From NCBI GenBank assembly GCA_017555445.1, contig JAFZGK010000070.1:1-39879 (forward strand): DNA of 39,879 bases, read 5' to 3'. A program made the position numbers and the translations under genes. This DNA comes from Bacteroidales bacterium. GTDB taxonomy: Bacteria; Bacteroidota; Bacteroidia; Bacteroidales; UBA932. The notes beneath the pieces are model-generated. The model saw nothing but the letters and a program-made list of their open reading frames with translations. It had not been told where the DNA came from and ran no database searches. Below, piece by piece: positions 8,067 through 16,001 of this stretch. Each line of letters opens with the position of its first letter. The stretch's first letter is position 1.

Positions 8067-8097
8067 CAAAGATAATCTTCCATCATGGATTCCACAA
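8067..8097 (-). promoter_or_regulatory. Promoter for ettA
   Basis: The minus strand carries TTG (8095-8097), a 20-bp spacer and TATCTTTG (8067-8074), a good Bacteroidota -33/-7 pair. The -33 element lies inside the last codons of the upstream AraC-type gene. Confidence 0.75.
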
Positions 8098-9204
8098 CTT
8101 ATTTTTTCCTTTAATCAGCAATACTCTTTCCCTGCGACACCAATCGCTCGGATTCTCGTTCATGAACAGCTTGAAGGCCGTACTGAATGATGCCACGTTA
8201 TTGAAACCGCTTGCATTCGCAAGCTCAGTCACATTCAGATCCGGATTCTTTCGGAACAGGTTTACAGAATAAGCTACGCGATGATAGTTGACAAACTGAC
8301 AGAAATTCCTGCCCGTATATTGACTGATAGCTTTTGAAATATACAGCTTGTTTGAGAACACACCCCTACCGATGTCGGCAATTGTAAGTCCGCTGTTGAG
8401 ATAAGGCATAGACTTGTCGAAGTAGGCTGTGATCCTGTCATAAATTTCACGATAGGGGTCATCCTTATCCATAGTATCATTGGACACCTCCACATGTGAT
8501 ATCTTCATTGACTCGATTATAGTCCTCTCATGTCTTGAACACAGCACGAAAAGAGAATCATTCAACACCCTTATGCCAAAGGCAAATGTCATAACAGCAA
8601 GCATGACAGATATCATATAATCACACCAACCGGTACATGAAAACATACCGTCAAGCAGCAGATAGGTCAAGAGATAGAAAGATACCAGCATTGTATAGCT
8701 GCAGTCTACTGAGAGACTGAGATTCTGCCAGACGGTCCCGGCCTTCATAACGGCCTGCACATCCCAGATGCGCCACCATATGGAAACACATTGAAGAATC
8801 ACAAGAACAGCAGATGCGGCTATTACTGCCATCTTTATCCAATGTGCAGGCATCATGATGAAGACGCCTGAAGCAACCAGAACATAGTATATTGACAGGG
8901 CCAGGATAACTGCAATCACAGAATAAGATATTCTTCTTATCCACAGGATATTCCATATGGAAGATGTTATCGCAGACAATCCTATGATGCACAATGTCAG
9001 ATCCAGCGGCAATCTGCAAACGATGTCTCCACCTGCGATGACATCACATATTGACAGCAATGCCTCAGAAATGAAGATGAGCATTGCGGATTTCTCCTTT
9101 ACATTCAAAACGACCTTATCCCTTACATTGCGGTAACAGATGCATCCGGCAATGACCAGAGAAGTAAAAATAATTAGAGATGACAAAATTATATTCATAT
9201 TCAT
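8083..9204 (-). CDS. Membrane-bound AraC-family transcriptional regulator
   Basis: From the ATG at 9204 the product is 373 residues. The N-terminal 220 residues contain about seven hydrophobic spans, starting IILSSLIIFTSLVIAGCICY, followed by a short cytoplasmic linker. The C-terminal 100 residues are an AraC/XylS double helix-turn-helix: first HTH around LTIADIGRGVFSNKLYISKAIS, second around LNVTELANASGFNNVASFSTAFKLFMNENPSDW. This is a one-component design in which a membrane sensor domain carries its own DNA-binding output, with no kinase or receiver. The ligand is unknown. A GTG at 9240 and an ATG at 9198 are alternative starts; the GTG lies upstream of the -7 box and is rejected. It does not appear cotranscribed with leuS-yitT, since a terminator lies between. 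Confidence 0.9.
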   Translation of the reverse strand: MNMNIILSSLIIFTSLVIAGCICYRNVRDKVVLNVKEKSAMLIFISEALLSICDVIAGGDIVCRLPLDLTLCIIGLSAITSSIWNILWIRRISYSVIAVILALSIYYVLVASGVFIMMPAHWIKMAVIAASAVLVILQCVSIWWRIWDVQAVMKAGTVWQNLSLSVDCSYTMLVSFYLLTYLLLDGMFSCTGWCDYMISVMLAVMTFAFGIRVLNDSLFVLCSRHERTIIESMKISHVEVSNDTMDKDDPYREIYDRITAYFDKSMPYLNSGLTIADIGRGVFSNKLYISKAISQYTGRNFCQFVNYHRVAYSVNLFRKNPDLNVTELANASGFNNVASFSTAFKLFMNENPSDWCRRERVLLIKGKNKLWNP

Positions 9205-9221
9205 AAGTTTTTCATAATTGA

Positions 9222-9229
9222 CAAAAATA
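9222..9229 (-). promoter_or_regulatory. Promoter -7 box for the AraC-type regulator
   Basis: The minus strand reads TATTTTTG, a TAnnTTTG match 17 bp before the ATG at 9204. The expected -33 position falls inside the terminator hairpin at 9237-9266, and no TTG is seen there. Confidence 0.6.
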
Positions 9230-9236
9230 TTGAAAA

Positions 9237-9266
9237 ACACCCTTCTGATTTATTTCAGAAGGGTGT
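9237..9266 (-). terminator. Intrinsic terminator of the leuS-yitT-yitT unit
   Basis: ACACCCTTCTGA (9237-9248) and TCAGAAGGGTGT (9255-9266) form a perfect 12-bp stem with a 6-base loop. On the minus strand the hairpin is followed by TTTTT. Confidence 0.93.
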
Positions 9267-9279
9267 CATCCGTCAGAAA

Positions 9280-9311
9280 TTTCTTTTTTTTGAAAGAGTT
9301 TCTTTTTTTTT
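9280..9311. repeat. Tandem T-tract repeat
   Basis: TTTCTTTTTTTT occurs twice (9280-9291 and 9299-9310, the second with one extra T), 19 bases apart. It lies between the second yitT stop and its terminator. The homopolymer runs are prone to slippage; no function is evident. Confidence 0.6.
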
Positions 9312-9338
9312 AAAACAGTTTATCAGAATGATAAAACA

Positions 9339-10280
9339 TCAGGACTTCTTGGACTTGACCTTTATAGTGTCAAAGCCCTGGCCATATACTCCCATCACTG
9401 TAGAAACTGAAATGAATGCATCGGCATCGATCGATTTCACATATCTTAAAAGAAGGTCCAGATCAGTCTTTCTGGTCACAACCATAAGAACCTGCTTGTC
9501 CTCTTTCGAATACCATCCTTTTGCCGGAAGCACTGTCACTCCTCTCTTCATGCCGAAAGCAATGGCATCCGCCATTTCCTCAACCTTCTTCGTGAAGATG
9601 AATGCCTGCACTGACTGCTTTGAGCCTGACAGATAGAGGTCTATAGCATATCCGCTGACTGTCACCTGAATGAGACCATAGACAACAACAGCCAGTTTGT
9701 CAGAGAAGTTAAGCATCTCACCTGTATCTGTGTACGACGGGAAGAGAAGGGACGAAAGGATTATACCGACATCAATGATAAGAATGACTCTACCTGGAGA
9801 TGCCGGCTTGAACTTGCACCATACAAGAGCTACGATGTCAGTTCCTCCTGTACTTCCCCCTCTTGAAATGGAGAGACCGATACCGAAGCCGGCTATCACA
9901 CCACCGAGGATTGTACATATGAGTTTTCCGTTCGAGACAGCAAACTCATGGATGAAGTCAGCAGGAATGATCTTAGGCATGATGCTCAACATCAATGAAG
10001 TCATGATGATGGCATATATGGTCTTTCCACCGAATCCGGTTCCGAGAATCTTTGTTCCTATTATAAGCAGAATGACATTCAGCACAAAATAGGTGACACC
10101 CATAGGTATGCCTGTAGCATACATAAGTATGGAAGCGAATCCGGAAACGCCACCTCCGACGAGATTGTTCGGAAGAAGGAAGACAGACCAGCCGAGTGCA
10201 TAGGAAATCACACCGACCGTAACCAGTGCATAATCCTTCAGCAGAGTCGCAAATGACTGTTTCAAAACTGCATTATTCAT
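9339..10280 (-). CDS. YitT family membrane protein (second copy)
   Basis: The 313-residue product has the YitT layout. Five or six membrane spans cover about residues 15-210, followed by a soluble DUF2179 domain (about 225-305). The membrane part carries the family motif SRGGSTGGTDIVALV. The soluble domain shows KRGVTVLPAKGWYS and VLMVVTRKTDLDLLLRYVK. Function is not established; export or transport roles have been proposed for relatives. Its start overlaps the stop of the upstream yitT by eight bases as ATGAATAA, implying translational coupling and roughly equal synthesis. The C-terminus ends in KVKSKKS. It is the last gene of the leuS unit. Confidence 0.92.
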   Translation of the reverse strand: MNNAVLKQSFATLLKDYALVTVGVISYALGWSVFLLPNNLVGGGVSGFASILMYATGIPMGVTYFVLNVILLIIGTKILGTGFGGKTIYAIIMTSLMLSIMPKIIPADFIHEFAVSNGKLICTILGGVIAGFGIGLSISRGGSTGGTDIVALVWCKFKPASPGRVILIIDVGIILSSLLFPSYTDTGEMLNFSDKLAVVVYGLIQVTVSGYAIDLYLSGSKQSVQAFIFTKKVEEMADAIAFGMKRGVTVLPAKGWYSKEDKQVLMVVTRKTDLDLLLRYVKSIDADAFISVSTVMGVYGQGFDTIKVKSKKS

Positions 10281-11193
10281 CTTTTACTGCCTCCTGCTGA
10301 TCATTCTTCTTAGTAAGATTGAGTCCTGTCTTTATCTCTTCGAATCCTTCACCATAAACACTATGGGCAGACGCAACAGAAATGAAGGCTTTGCTGTCAA
10401 TATTCTTGATTTCATGTATGACCTCATTCATCTCTGTCTTTCGTGTGATCACCAGAAGCACCTTGCTGTCCTTCTGAGAATACCATCCTATCGACTGGAG
10501 GGCAGTGACACCACGGCCCACATTATTTATGATGTGGTTAGCAATATCTTCATACTTTGATGAGAAGATAAGAATCTGAACAGACGACTTGCTACCCAGA
10601 AGAACAAAGTCGATACCGAACGAGAAACCGAGCATCACGACATATGCATAGATCATATCTACTATACCCTTGTCCGGAACGATAAGGAGGAGAGTGATGA
10701 TGAATATATCCGTATAGAGATATACCTTTCCCACAGACACCGGCCAATACTTGTTTATCATCATTGCGATGATATCTGTACCTCCTGTACTTCCTCCTCG
10801 CAACATGATAAGACCTATACCGACAGACTCCATTGCAGCACCTACCAAAGCCACTAGAAGCTTATCCGGGAAGTTAGTAACCTCCAGCACAGGAAACATA
10901 GGAAGGACCTCAAACAGCACTGAAGTCACTGCCAGCACATATATCGTCTTGATACCGAATCCTTTACCCAGGCTGAAGAAGCCGAGAACGAGCAGAAGGA
11001 CATTGATTAAAGGATATGTCAATCCGACCGGAATGCCTGTACCATACTGAATGATAGTACACAGACCAGTCATTCCGCCACTGGCCAGCCCGTTAGGAAT
11101 AAGGAAGGAAGTCCATGCCATCACAAAGATGAATGAACCGATGGTCATAAGGAAATAATCCCAGATGACAGACAAGACCTTGCTTGTTTTCAT
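10273..11193 (-). CDS. YitT family membrane protein (first copy)
   Basis: A 306-residue paralogue of the next gene with the same architecture: membrane part with LRGGSTGGTDIIAMM, then DUF2179 with GRGVTALQSIGWYS and VLLVITRKTEMNEVIHEIK. The two copies are clearly homologous along their full length but well diverged, so the duplication is old. The C-terminal tail (TGLNLTKKNDQQEAVKDE) is charged and longer than in the neighbour. The gene starts 14 bp after the leuS stop with no terminator, so it is in the leuS transcript. The tandem, coupled arrangement suggests a heteromeric membrane complex; that is inference. Confidence 0.92.
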   Translation of the reverse strand: MKTSKVLSVIWDYFLMTIGSFIFVMAWTSFLIPNGLASGGMTGLCTIIQYGTGIPVGLTYPLINVLLLVLGFFSLGKGFGIKTIYVLAVTSVLFEVLPMFPVLEVTNFPDKLLVALVGAAMESVGIGLIMLRGGSTGGTDIIAMMINKYWPVSVGKVYLYTDIFIITLLLIVPDKGIVDMIYAYVVMLGFSFGIDFVLLGSKSSVQILIFSSKYEDIANHIINNVGRGVTALQSIGWYSQKDSKVLLVITRKTEMNEVIHEIKNIDSKAFISVASAHSVYGEGFEEIKTGLNLTKKNDQQEAVKDE

Positions 11194-11207
11194 AAAATGG
11201 CTTACTG

Positions 11208-13973
11208 TTATTTTACAACAATATTTACAATCTTTCCAGGCACGACAATCACCTTCACGATATTGCCTCCGGCAACATACTTCGCTGTCTGCTCAAGGCC
11301 ACGTACATGAGCCTCTACATCCTCACGTGACATATCAAGCGGAAGATCCACTGTGAAACGTGTCTTACCGTTGAATGAGACTGCATATGTACATGTATTC
11401 TCAATAGTGTATGCCTCTACATATTCAGGGAACTGTGCATAAGTGATGCTCTCCTTATGTCCGAGAGCCTCCCAGAGCTCCTCAGCGATATGAGGTGCAA
11501 ACGGAGAAAGCAGGATAATGAGCGGCTCGAGAACATCTCGCTTGCTGCACTTGAGGTCATTCAGTTCATTGACTGCAATCATGAAAGCGCTGACTGCTGT
11601 ATTGAACGAGAATGATTCGATATCTGTACGAACCTTGCCGATAAGCTTATGAAGCGCCTTGAGCTCATCTGCATTCGGCTTTTCGTCTGTCACGATAAGT
11701 CCGTCACGGTCATAGAACATTCTCCATACCTTCTTGAGGAAACGATTCACACCGTCAATACCCTTTGTATCCCATGGCTTAGACTGCTCGAGAGGTCCGA
11801 GGAACATTTCATAAAGTCTCAGAGTATCAGCGCCATATGTATCGCAGATCATATCCGGATTCACGACGTTGAACATCGACTTCGACATCTTCTCGACAGC
11901 CCATCCGCAGATGTACTCGCCATCCTCGAGAATGAATTCCGCATTTGCAAAATCAGGCATCCAGTTGCGGAATGCTTCAAGATCAAGACGGTCATTGCGG
12001 ACGATGTTGACATCAACATGGATCTCAGTGGTCTCATACTGATCCTTGAGGCCGAGAGATACGAATGTATTCGTATTGATGATACGATAAACAAAGTTTG
12101 AACGTCCCTGGATCATACCCTGGTTGATCAGCTTTCTGAAAGGTTCCTTCTCGCATACATAGCCGAGGTCGAAGAGGAACTTGTTCCAGAAACGAGAGTA
12201 GATAAGGTGTCCGGTAGCGTGCTCTGTACCGCCGATATAGAGGTCCACATCTCTCCAATACTCGTCGGCTTCACGGCTTACAAGAGCATTGTTGTTGTGA
12301 GGATCCATATAACGGAGATAATACGCGCTGCTGCCTGCGAATCCCGGCATAGTGCTGAGCTCGACAGGATATCCGTCATAAGTCCAGTCCTTCGCACGTC
12401 CGAGAGGCGGCTCACCTGTTTCTGTAGGAAGGAACTTATCAACCTCCGGAAGCTCAAGAGGAAGATTCTCAAGTGTCATCGGAGTCGCAACGCCATCCTT
12501 GAAATATACAGGGAACGGCTCGCCCCAATATCTCTGACGAGAGAAGATCGCATCACGAAGTCTGTAATTGATCTTTCTGTGTCCTATGCCATGAGCCTCT
12601 ACATAATCGATTGCTGCAGGAATAGCTTCCTTCACAGTCTTGCCGTTAAGGAAACCTGAGTTGCACATGATGCCTTCCTTTGCATCGAAGCTTGACTCGC
12701 TCACATCGCAGCCCTCGATAAGAGGAATCACCGGAAGATTGAAGGTCTTTGCAAATGCGTAGTCACGGCTGTCATGCGCAGGCACTGCCATGATCGCACC
12801 TGTACCATAACCGGCAAGGACATATTCGGAAATCCATACAGGCACCTTGTCACCTGTAAGAGGGTTGGTAGCATATGATCCCGAGAAGACACCTGTAACC
12901 TTGCGTGCCTCCATCATTCTTTCACGTTCTGTCTTCTTCTTCGCCATCACGAGATACTCCTCTACAGCCTCCTTCTGCTCTGCTGTAGTAAGTTTCTCTA
13001 CCCACTCGCTCTCAGGAGCAAGAACCATGAATGTAACACCGAACACAGTGTCTGCACGAGTTGTGAAGATTGTCATGTCGTATTCTTCAGTACCGTTTGA
13101 CACCTTGAACACCATCTCAGCTCCCTGGCTCTTGCCGATCCAGTTACGCTGCATGTCCTTAAGCGAATCAGTCCAGTCAAGATCCTCAAGATCCTCAAGG
13201 AGTCTTCCAGCATAAGCTGACACGCGAAGCTGCCACTGAGTCATCTTCTTCTGCTCGACAGGATGACCTCCGCGTACGGAATAACCTTCCTTCACCTCAT
13301 CGTTCGCGAGAACTGTACCAAGTGCAGGGCACCAGTTGACTGCGGTTTCACCCTGATATGCAATACGATACTGCATCAGGACTGCTGCCTTCTGCTTCTC
13401 GTCAAACGCATTCCACTGTTCTGCTGTAAACGGCTCCACATCACCGCATGCAGCATCCACTGCAACACTTCCACCCTTGGCAAAAGCAGCCTCAAGTTCA
13501 GCGATAGGACGAGCCTTTTGCTGAACATTGTCATACCAGCTTCCGAACATTTCAAGGAATGCCCACTGAGTCCATTTGTAGTATTCAGGATCGCAGGTAC
13601 GGACCTCGCGTGACCAGTCATAAGAGAATCCGATACGGTCCATCTGCTCACGATAACGTGCAATGTTCTTCTCTGTTGTCACAGCAGGGTGCTGTCCTGT
13701 CTGGATGGCATACTGCTCTGCCGGAAGTCCGAATGCGTCATAACCCATAGGATGAAGCACGTTGAAGCCGCAGAGGCGCTTGTATCTGCTGTAGATATCG
13801 CTCGCGATGTATCCGAGCGGGTGTCCGACATGAAGACCTGCTCCAGAAGGATAAGGGAACATGTCGAGAACATAATATTTAGGCTTTGAATTATCTATTT
13901 CAGCCTTGAACGTATGGTTAGCAGCCCAGAACGACTGCCACTTGCTTTCGATTTCCTTAAAATTATAGTCCAT
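11208..13973 (-). CDS. leuS: Leucyl-tRNA synthetase
   Basis: A class I aminoacyl-tRNA synthetase that charges tRNA-Leu with leucine. The 921-residue product has the HIGH-type motif HVGH (48-51) in [16 protein letters not shown] and the KMSKS loop at 695-699, with the CP1 editing insertion between and the anticodon-binding region near [16 protein letters not shown]. The N-terminus [15 protein letters not shown] is typical of bacterial LeuS. The ATG at 13973 sits 21 bp below a -7 box. No T-box or leucine-rich leader peptide is visible in the short upstream region, which is taken up by the end of the M28-like gene. It leads an operon with two yitT genes. Confidence 0.98.
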   Translation of the reverse strand: MDYNFKEIESKWQSFWAANHTFKAEIDNSKPKYYVLDMFPYPSGAGLHVGHPLGYIASDIYSRYKRLCGFNVLHPMGYDAFGLPAEQYAIQTGQHPAVTTEKNIARYREQMDRIGFSYDWSREVRTCDPEYYKWTQWAFLEMFGSWYDNVQQKARPIAELEAAFAKGGSVAVDAACGDVEPFTAEQWNAFDEKQKAAVLMQYRIAYQGETAVNWCPALGTVLANDEVKEGYSVRGGHPVEQKKMTQWQLRVSAYAGRLLEDLEDLDWTDSLKDMQRNWIGKSQGAEMVFKVSNGTEEYDMTIFTTRADTVFGVTFMVLAPESEWVEKLTTAEQKEAVEEYLVMAKKKTERERMMEARKVTGVFSGSYATNPLTGDKVPVWISEYVLAGYGTGAIMAVPAHDSRDYAFAKTFNLPVIPLIEGCDVSESSFDAKEGIMCNSGFLNGKTVKEAIPAAIDYVEAHGIGHRKINYRLRDAIFSRQRYWGEPFPVYFKDGVATPMTLENLPLELPEVDKFLPTETGEPPLGRAKDWTYDGYPVELSTMPGFAGSSAYYLRYMDPHNNNALVSREADEYWRDVDLYIGGTEHATGHLIYSRFWNKFLFDLGYVCEKEPFRKLINQGMIQGRSNFVYRIINTNTFVSLGLKDQYETTEIHVDVNIVRNDRLDLEAFRNWMPDFANAEFILEDGEYICGWAVEKMSKSMFNVVNPDMICDTYGADTLRLYEMFLGPLEQSKPWDTKGIDGVNRFLKKVWRMFYDRDGLIVTDEKPNADELKALHKLIGKVRTDIESFSFNTAVSAFMIAVNELNDLKCSKRDVLEPLIILLSPFAPHIAEELWEALGHKESITYAQFPEYVEAYTIENTCTYAVSFNGKTRFTVDLPLDMSREDVEAHVRGLEQTAKYVAGGNIVKVIVVPGKIVNIVVK

Positions 13974-13994
13974 AGGTATATGTGTAAAATCCTA

Positions 13995-14002
13995 CAAATA
14001 TA
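13995..14002 (-). promoter_or_regulatory. Promoter -7 box for leuS
   Basis: The minus strand reads TATATTTG, a full TAnnTTTG match, 8 bp after the stop of the M28-like gene. No terminator precedes it, so readthrough from the SPOR/M28-like unit into leuS is also possible. Confidence 0.65.
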
Positions 14003-14010
14003 AAAAAGTT

Positions 14011-15387
14011 TTAGTATTTCTTGACTCCAAAGCTTGATTTTCCGCCTTTCTTCTCAAGTTTGAATTCGACAGGAATTGTAAGAGATGCGCGAACCTTCTC
14101 ACCATTGACCTTGCCGGGCTTCCACTTAGGAGAAGCGCTTACCACCTTGATGACTTCGGCGTCTATTTCAGGGGAAAGTCCCTTAAGGATTCTCACATCG
14201 GAGACCTTTCCATCCTTACCGATCACAAAATCAACCATGACTCGACCCTGAATACCCTGAGCGACCGCTTTTTCTGGATATTTAAGATACTGATAGACCC
14301 ATTTATTGATAAACTGTGCCGGATCCGCACTGTTGAGGAAGACCGGTCTCTGGTCACAGTCATAGAAAGAGATCACATCGTTGTAACTGCTGCCGCGTGA
14401 CGGTGTTTCAGAAGGCTTGAACGCCAGCTGAGAATTCGTATTCGCAAGGGTGAGAGTGAAATTGTAAAGATATTCCAGCTCCCTCTCCATCATATCATAA
14501 TCCAGAATCTTTTCAGTGTCTCTTTCCGTATTATGCTCAGCATAACGTCCCGTAGTAAAGAGCACTGATGGTATCTCCTTGGAATAGAACGCCTTATAAT
14601 CTGAAGGATACAGTTCCACGGCTGTAATCTCAGGCTGAATCGGCTGGAGTTCCACAGTAAGTCCCTTTATCAGCGCATTCATGTCCGCATTGGATGAGGT
14701 ATATGCATAAAAACCATTGTAGCCTGTTCCGAGCATATCGAGATTAACCATCGCGTCTATCTTGCCGGCATCTGCAAACGACCTGTTCAGGAAATACCAT
14801 GAACCGGCAAAAGTCTCAGCTGAAGCACCGAAAGCCACGAAAAGGACACTGCGTCTGAAAAGGACCGAATTGGTCTGGACCATACGTGCCAGTTCGAGCA
14901 TCATCGCAAGTCCTGATGCATTTCCGTTAGCACCAGCAAGAATCCTCTCTACAGGCTGTCCATCAACCATCACAGTCATTGTACCCAGGTTATCCAGTCT
15001 TGCGCCGACTACTATATATCTGTCTCTCAGATTCTTGTCATAACCGGGAACATATGCGACCACATTGCGGGAAGTCAGAGTGTCACCATTCTCTTTCCTT
15101 ACGCCGAACAGATCGCCACCATCAGGAGAAATGACATCAATATCATAATCCTTGAACACTTTCTCCACATACTCGGCAGCCATTTTCTCACCTTCCGATC
15201 CGGCCTTCCTGCCCTCGAACATGACTGAAGCCAGGGTACGTACATGCGATTTCATAGCTGCGACAGTCTCACTGTCATATAGCTCCTGATACGAAGCGCC
15301 CTCCCTGAACTGCGCCACTGCATCTAGTGCAGGAACAAGTGACAGGAAGAGCAACATCAAATATAACTTATTCATCTTTCTATTCAT
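14011..15387 (-). CDS. Catalytically degenerate M28-like protein with C-terminal TonB-C domain
   Basis: From the ATG at 15387 the product is 458 residues: signal peptide (to about 26, ...LDAVAQ), an M28 peptidase fold (about 40-315) and a TonB C-terminal domain (about 366-445, YPEKAVAQGIQGRVMVDFVIG then KWKPGKVNGEKV). The M28 landmarks align without gaps, but the active site is gone. HxD has become R130-L-D132, the bridging Asp of GADDNASG is Asn154, the EE pair is Ser189-Ala190 and the final ligand His is Asn286. Only Asp217 (NLDMLG) and Asp132 remain. It should be a periplasmic binding or scaffold protein, not a peptidase. The start overlaps the SPOR gene stop by eight bases (ATGAATAG); ATGs at 15375 and 15408 are alternatives. 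Confidence 0.88.
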   Translation of the reverse strand: MNRKMNKLYLMLLFLSLVPALDAVAQFREGASYQELYDSETVAAMKSHVRTLASVMFEGRKAGSEGEKMAAEYVEKVFKDYDIDVISPDGGDLFGVRKENGDTLTSRNVVAYVPGYDKNLRDRYIVVGARLDNLGTMTVMVDGQPVERILAGANGNASGLAMMLELARMVQTNSVLFRRSVLFVAFGASAETFAGSWYFLNRSFADAGKIDAMVNLDMLGTGYNGFYAYTSSNADMNALIKGLTVELQPIQPEITAVELYPSDYKAFYSKEIPSVLFTTGRYAEHNTERDTEKILDYDMMERELEYLYNFTLTLANTNSQLAFKPSETPSRGSSYNDVISFYDCDQRPVFLNSADPAQFINKWVYQYLKYPEKAVAQGIQGRVMVDFVIGKDGKVSDVRILKGLSPEIDAEVIKVVSASPKWKPGKVNGEKVRASLTIPVEFKLEKKGGKSSFGVKKY

Positions 15388-15895
15388 TGTCCAATATCCA
15401 TACATCATCCGGACAGAAAGTCTCTCCGCTAACTTTTCTGACAGACTGCATCGCCTCCTGAAGTGAATTGACAGGGCTTATTCCTACAGCAATCAGGCCA
15501 CTGCGCAAGCTTATCAGCAATGGAGTATAACCTTTGTCCGAAATCTCCTTATGAAGTCTCTCAGCATTTGCCCTCTGAGAGAAGGCGCCGAGTATGACGC
15601 AATATTTTGCCTCAAGCCTTGTAGCGAACAGTCCTCCAAGGGCAGTAGGATTCAGCAAGGTACCCTCCTGCTGTCTGACAAGCTTGAGAGCCTCGATCGA
15701 GTCCTGCACAGCCTGTTTCTCCTGCTGCAGCTTCAGAAGATCAGCCTGAAGTCTTTCTTCCTCTATCCTGAGCTTCTCGACCCTCATGGCATCAATCTCC
15801 TCACTTGTAGGACGGCCTGCAAGCGTACGGAAGAAGTCACAACCGGTAAGGGAGAACATGACCATGACGGCCATCAGCATTATATACTTCCTCAT
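15380..15895 (-). CDS. SPOR-domain lipoprotein
   Basis: From the ATG at 15895 the product is 171 residues. It starts MRKYIMLMAVMVMFSLTGCDFF, a lipoprotein signal peptide with lipobox LTGC. A charged helical/coiled-coil stretch follows (about 34-70, EEIDAMRVEKLRIEEERLQ and QEKQAVQDSIEALK). The C-terminal SPOR domain (about 92-168) starts YCVILGAFSQRANAERLHKEI. SPOR domains bind peptidoglycan glycan strands stripped of stem peptides, typically at the division septum. The lipoprotein is likely anchored in the outer membrane and reaches to the cell wall through the helix. It is the first gene of a coupled pair with the M28-like/TonB-C protein and has a near-perfect promoter. Confidence 0.9.
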   Translation of the reverse strand: MRKYIMLMAVMVMFSLTGCDFFRTLAGRPTSEEIDAMRVEKLRIEEERLQADLLKLQQEKQAVQDSIEALKLVRQQEGTLLNPTALGGLFATRLEAKYCVILGAFSQRANAERLHKEISDKGYTPLLISLRSGLIAVGISPVNSLQEAMQSVRKVSGETFCPDDVWILDNE

Positions 15896-15919
15896 AATGT
15901 GTAAATTAGCATATCCTTG

Positions 15920-15949
15920 CAAATTTAGACATTTAATAGACTGAGACAA
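15920..15949 (-). promoter_or_regulatory. Promoter for the SPOR lipoprotein operon
   Basis: The minus strand carries TTTTG with its TTG at 15947-15949, a 19-bp spacer and TAAATTTG (15920-15927). Both elements and the spacing match the Bacteroidota consensus. Confidence 0.82.
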
Positions 15950-15961
15950 AATAAAATTGAA

Positions 15962-15969
15962 TATATTTG
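15962..15969 (+). promoter_or_regulatory. Promoter -7 box for the CapA-like/phoH operon
   Basis: TATATTTG fully matches TAnnTTTG. It lies 32 bp upstream of the preferred GTG start at 16002 and diverges from the SPOR promoter. It rules out the TTG at 15957 as a start. Confidence 0.7.
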
Positions 15970-16001
15970 TATTCAGATACAGACATTTGACATTGAATAC
16001 G

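Noticed and set aside
13974..14010. Possible T-box or leader peptide controlling leuS
   Set aside because: The leader is only about 20 bases and contains no specifier or antiterminator structure.
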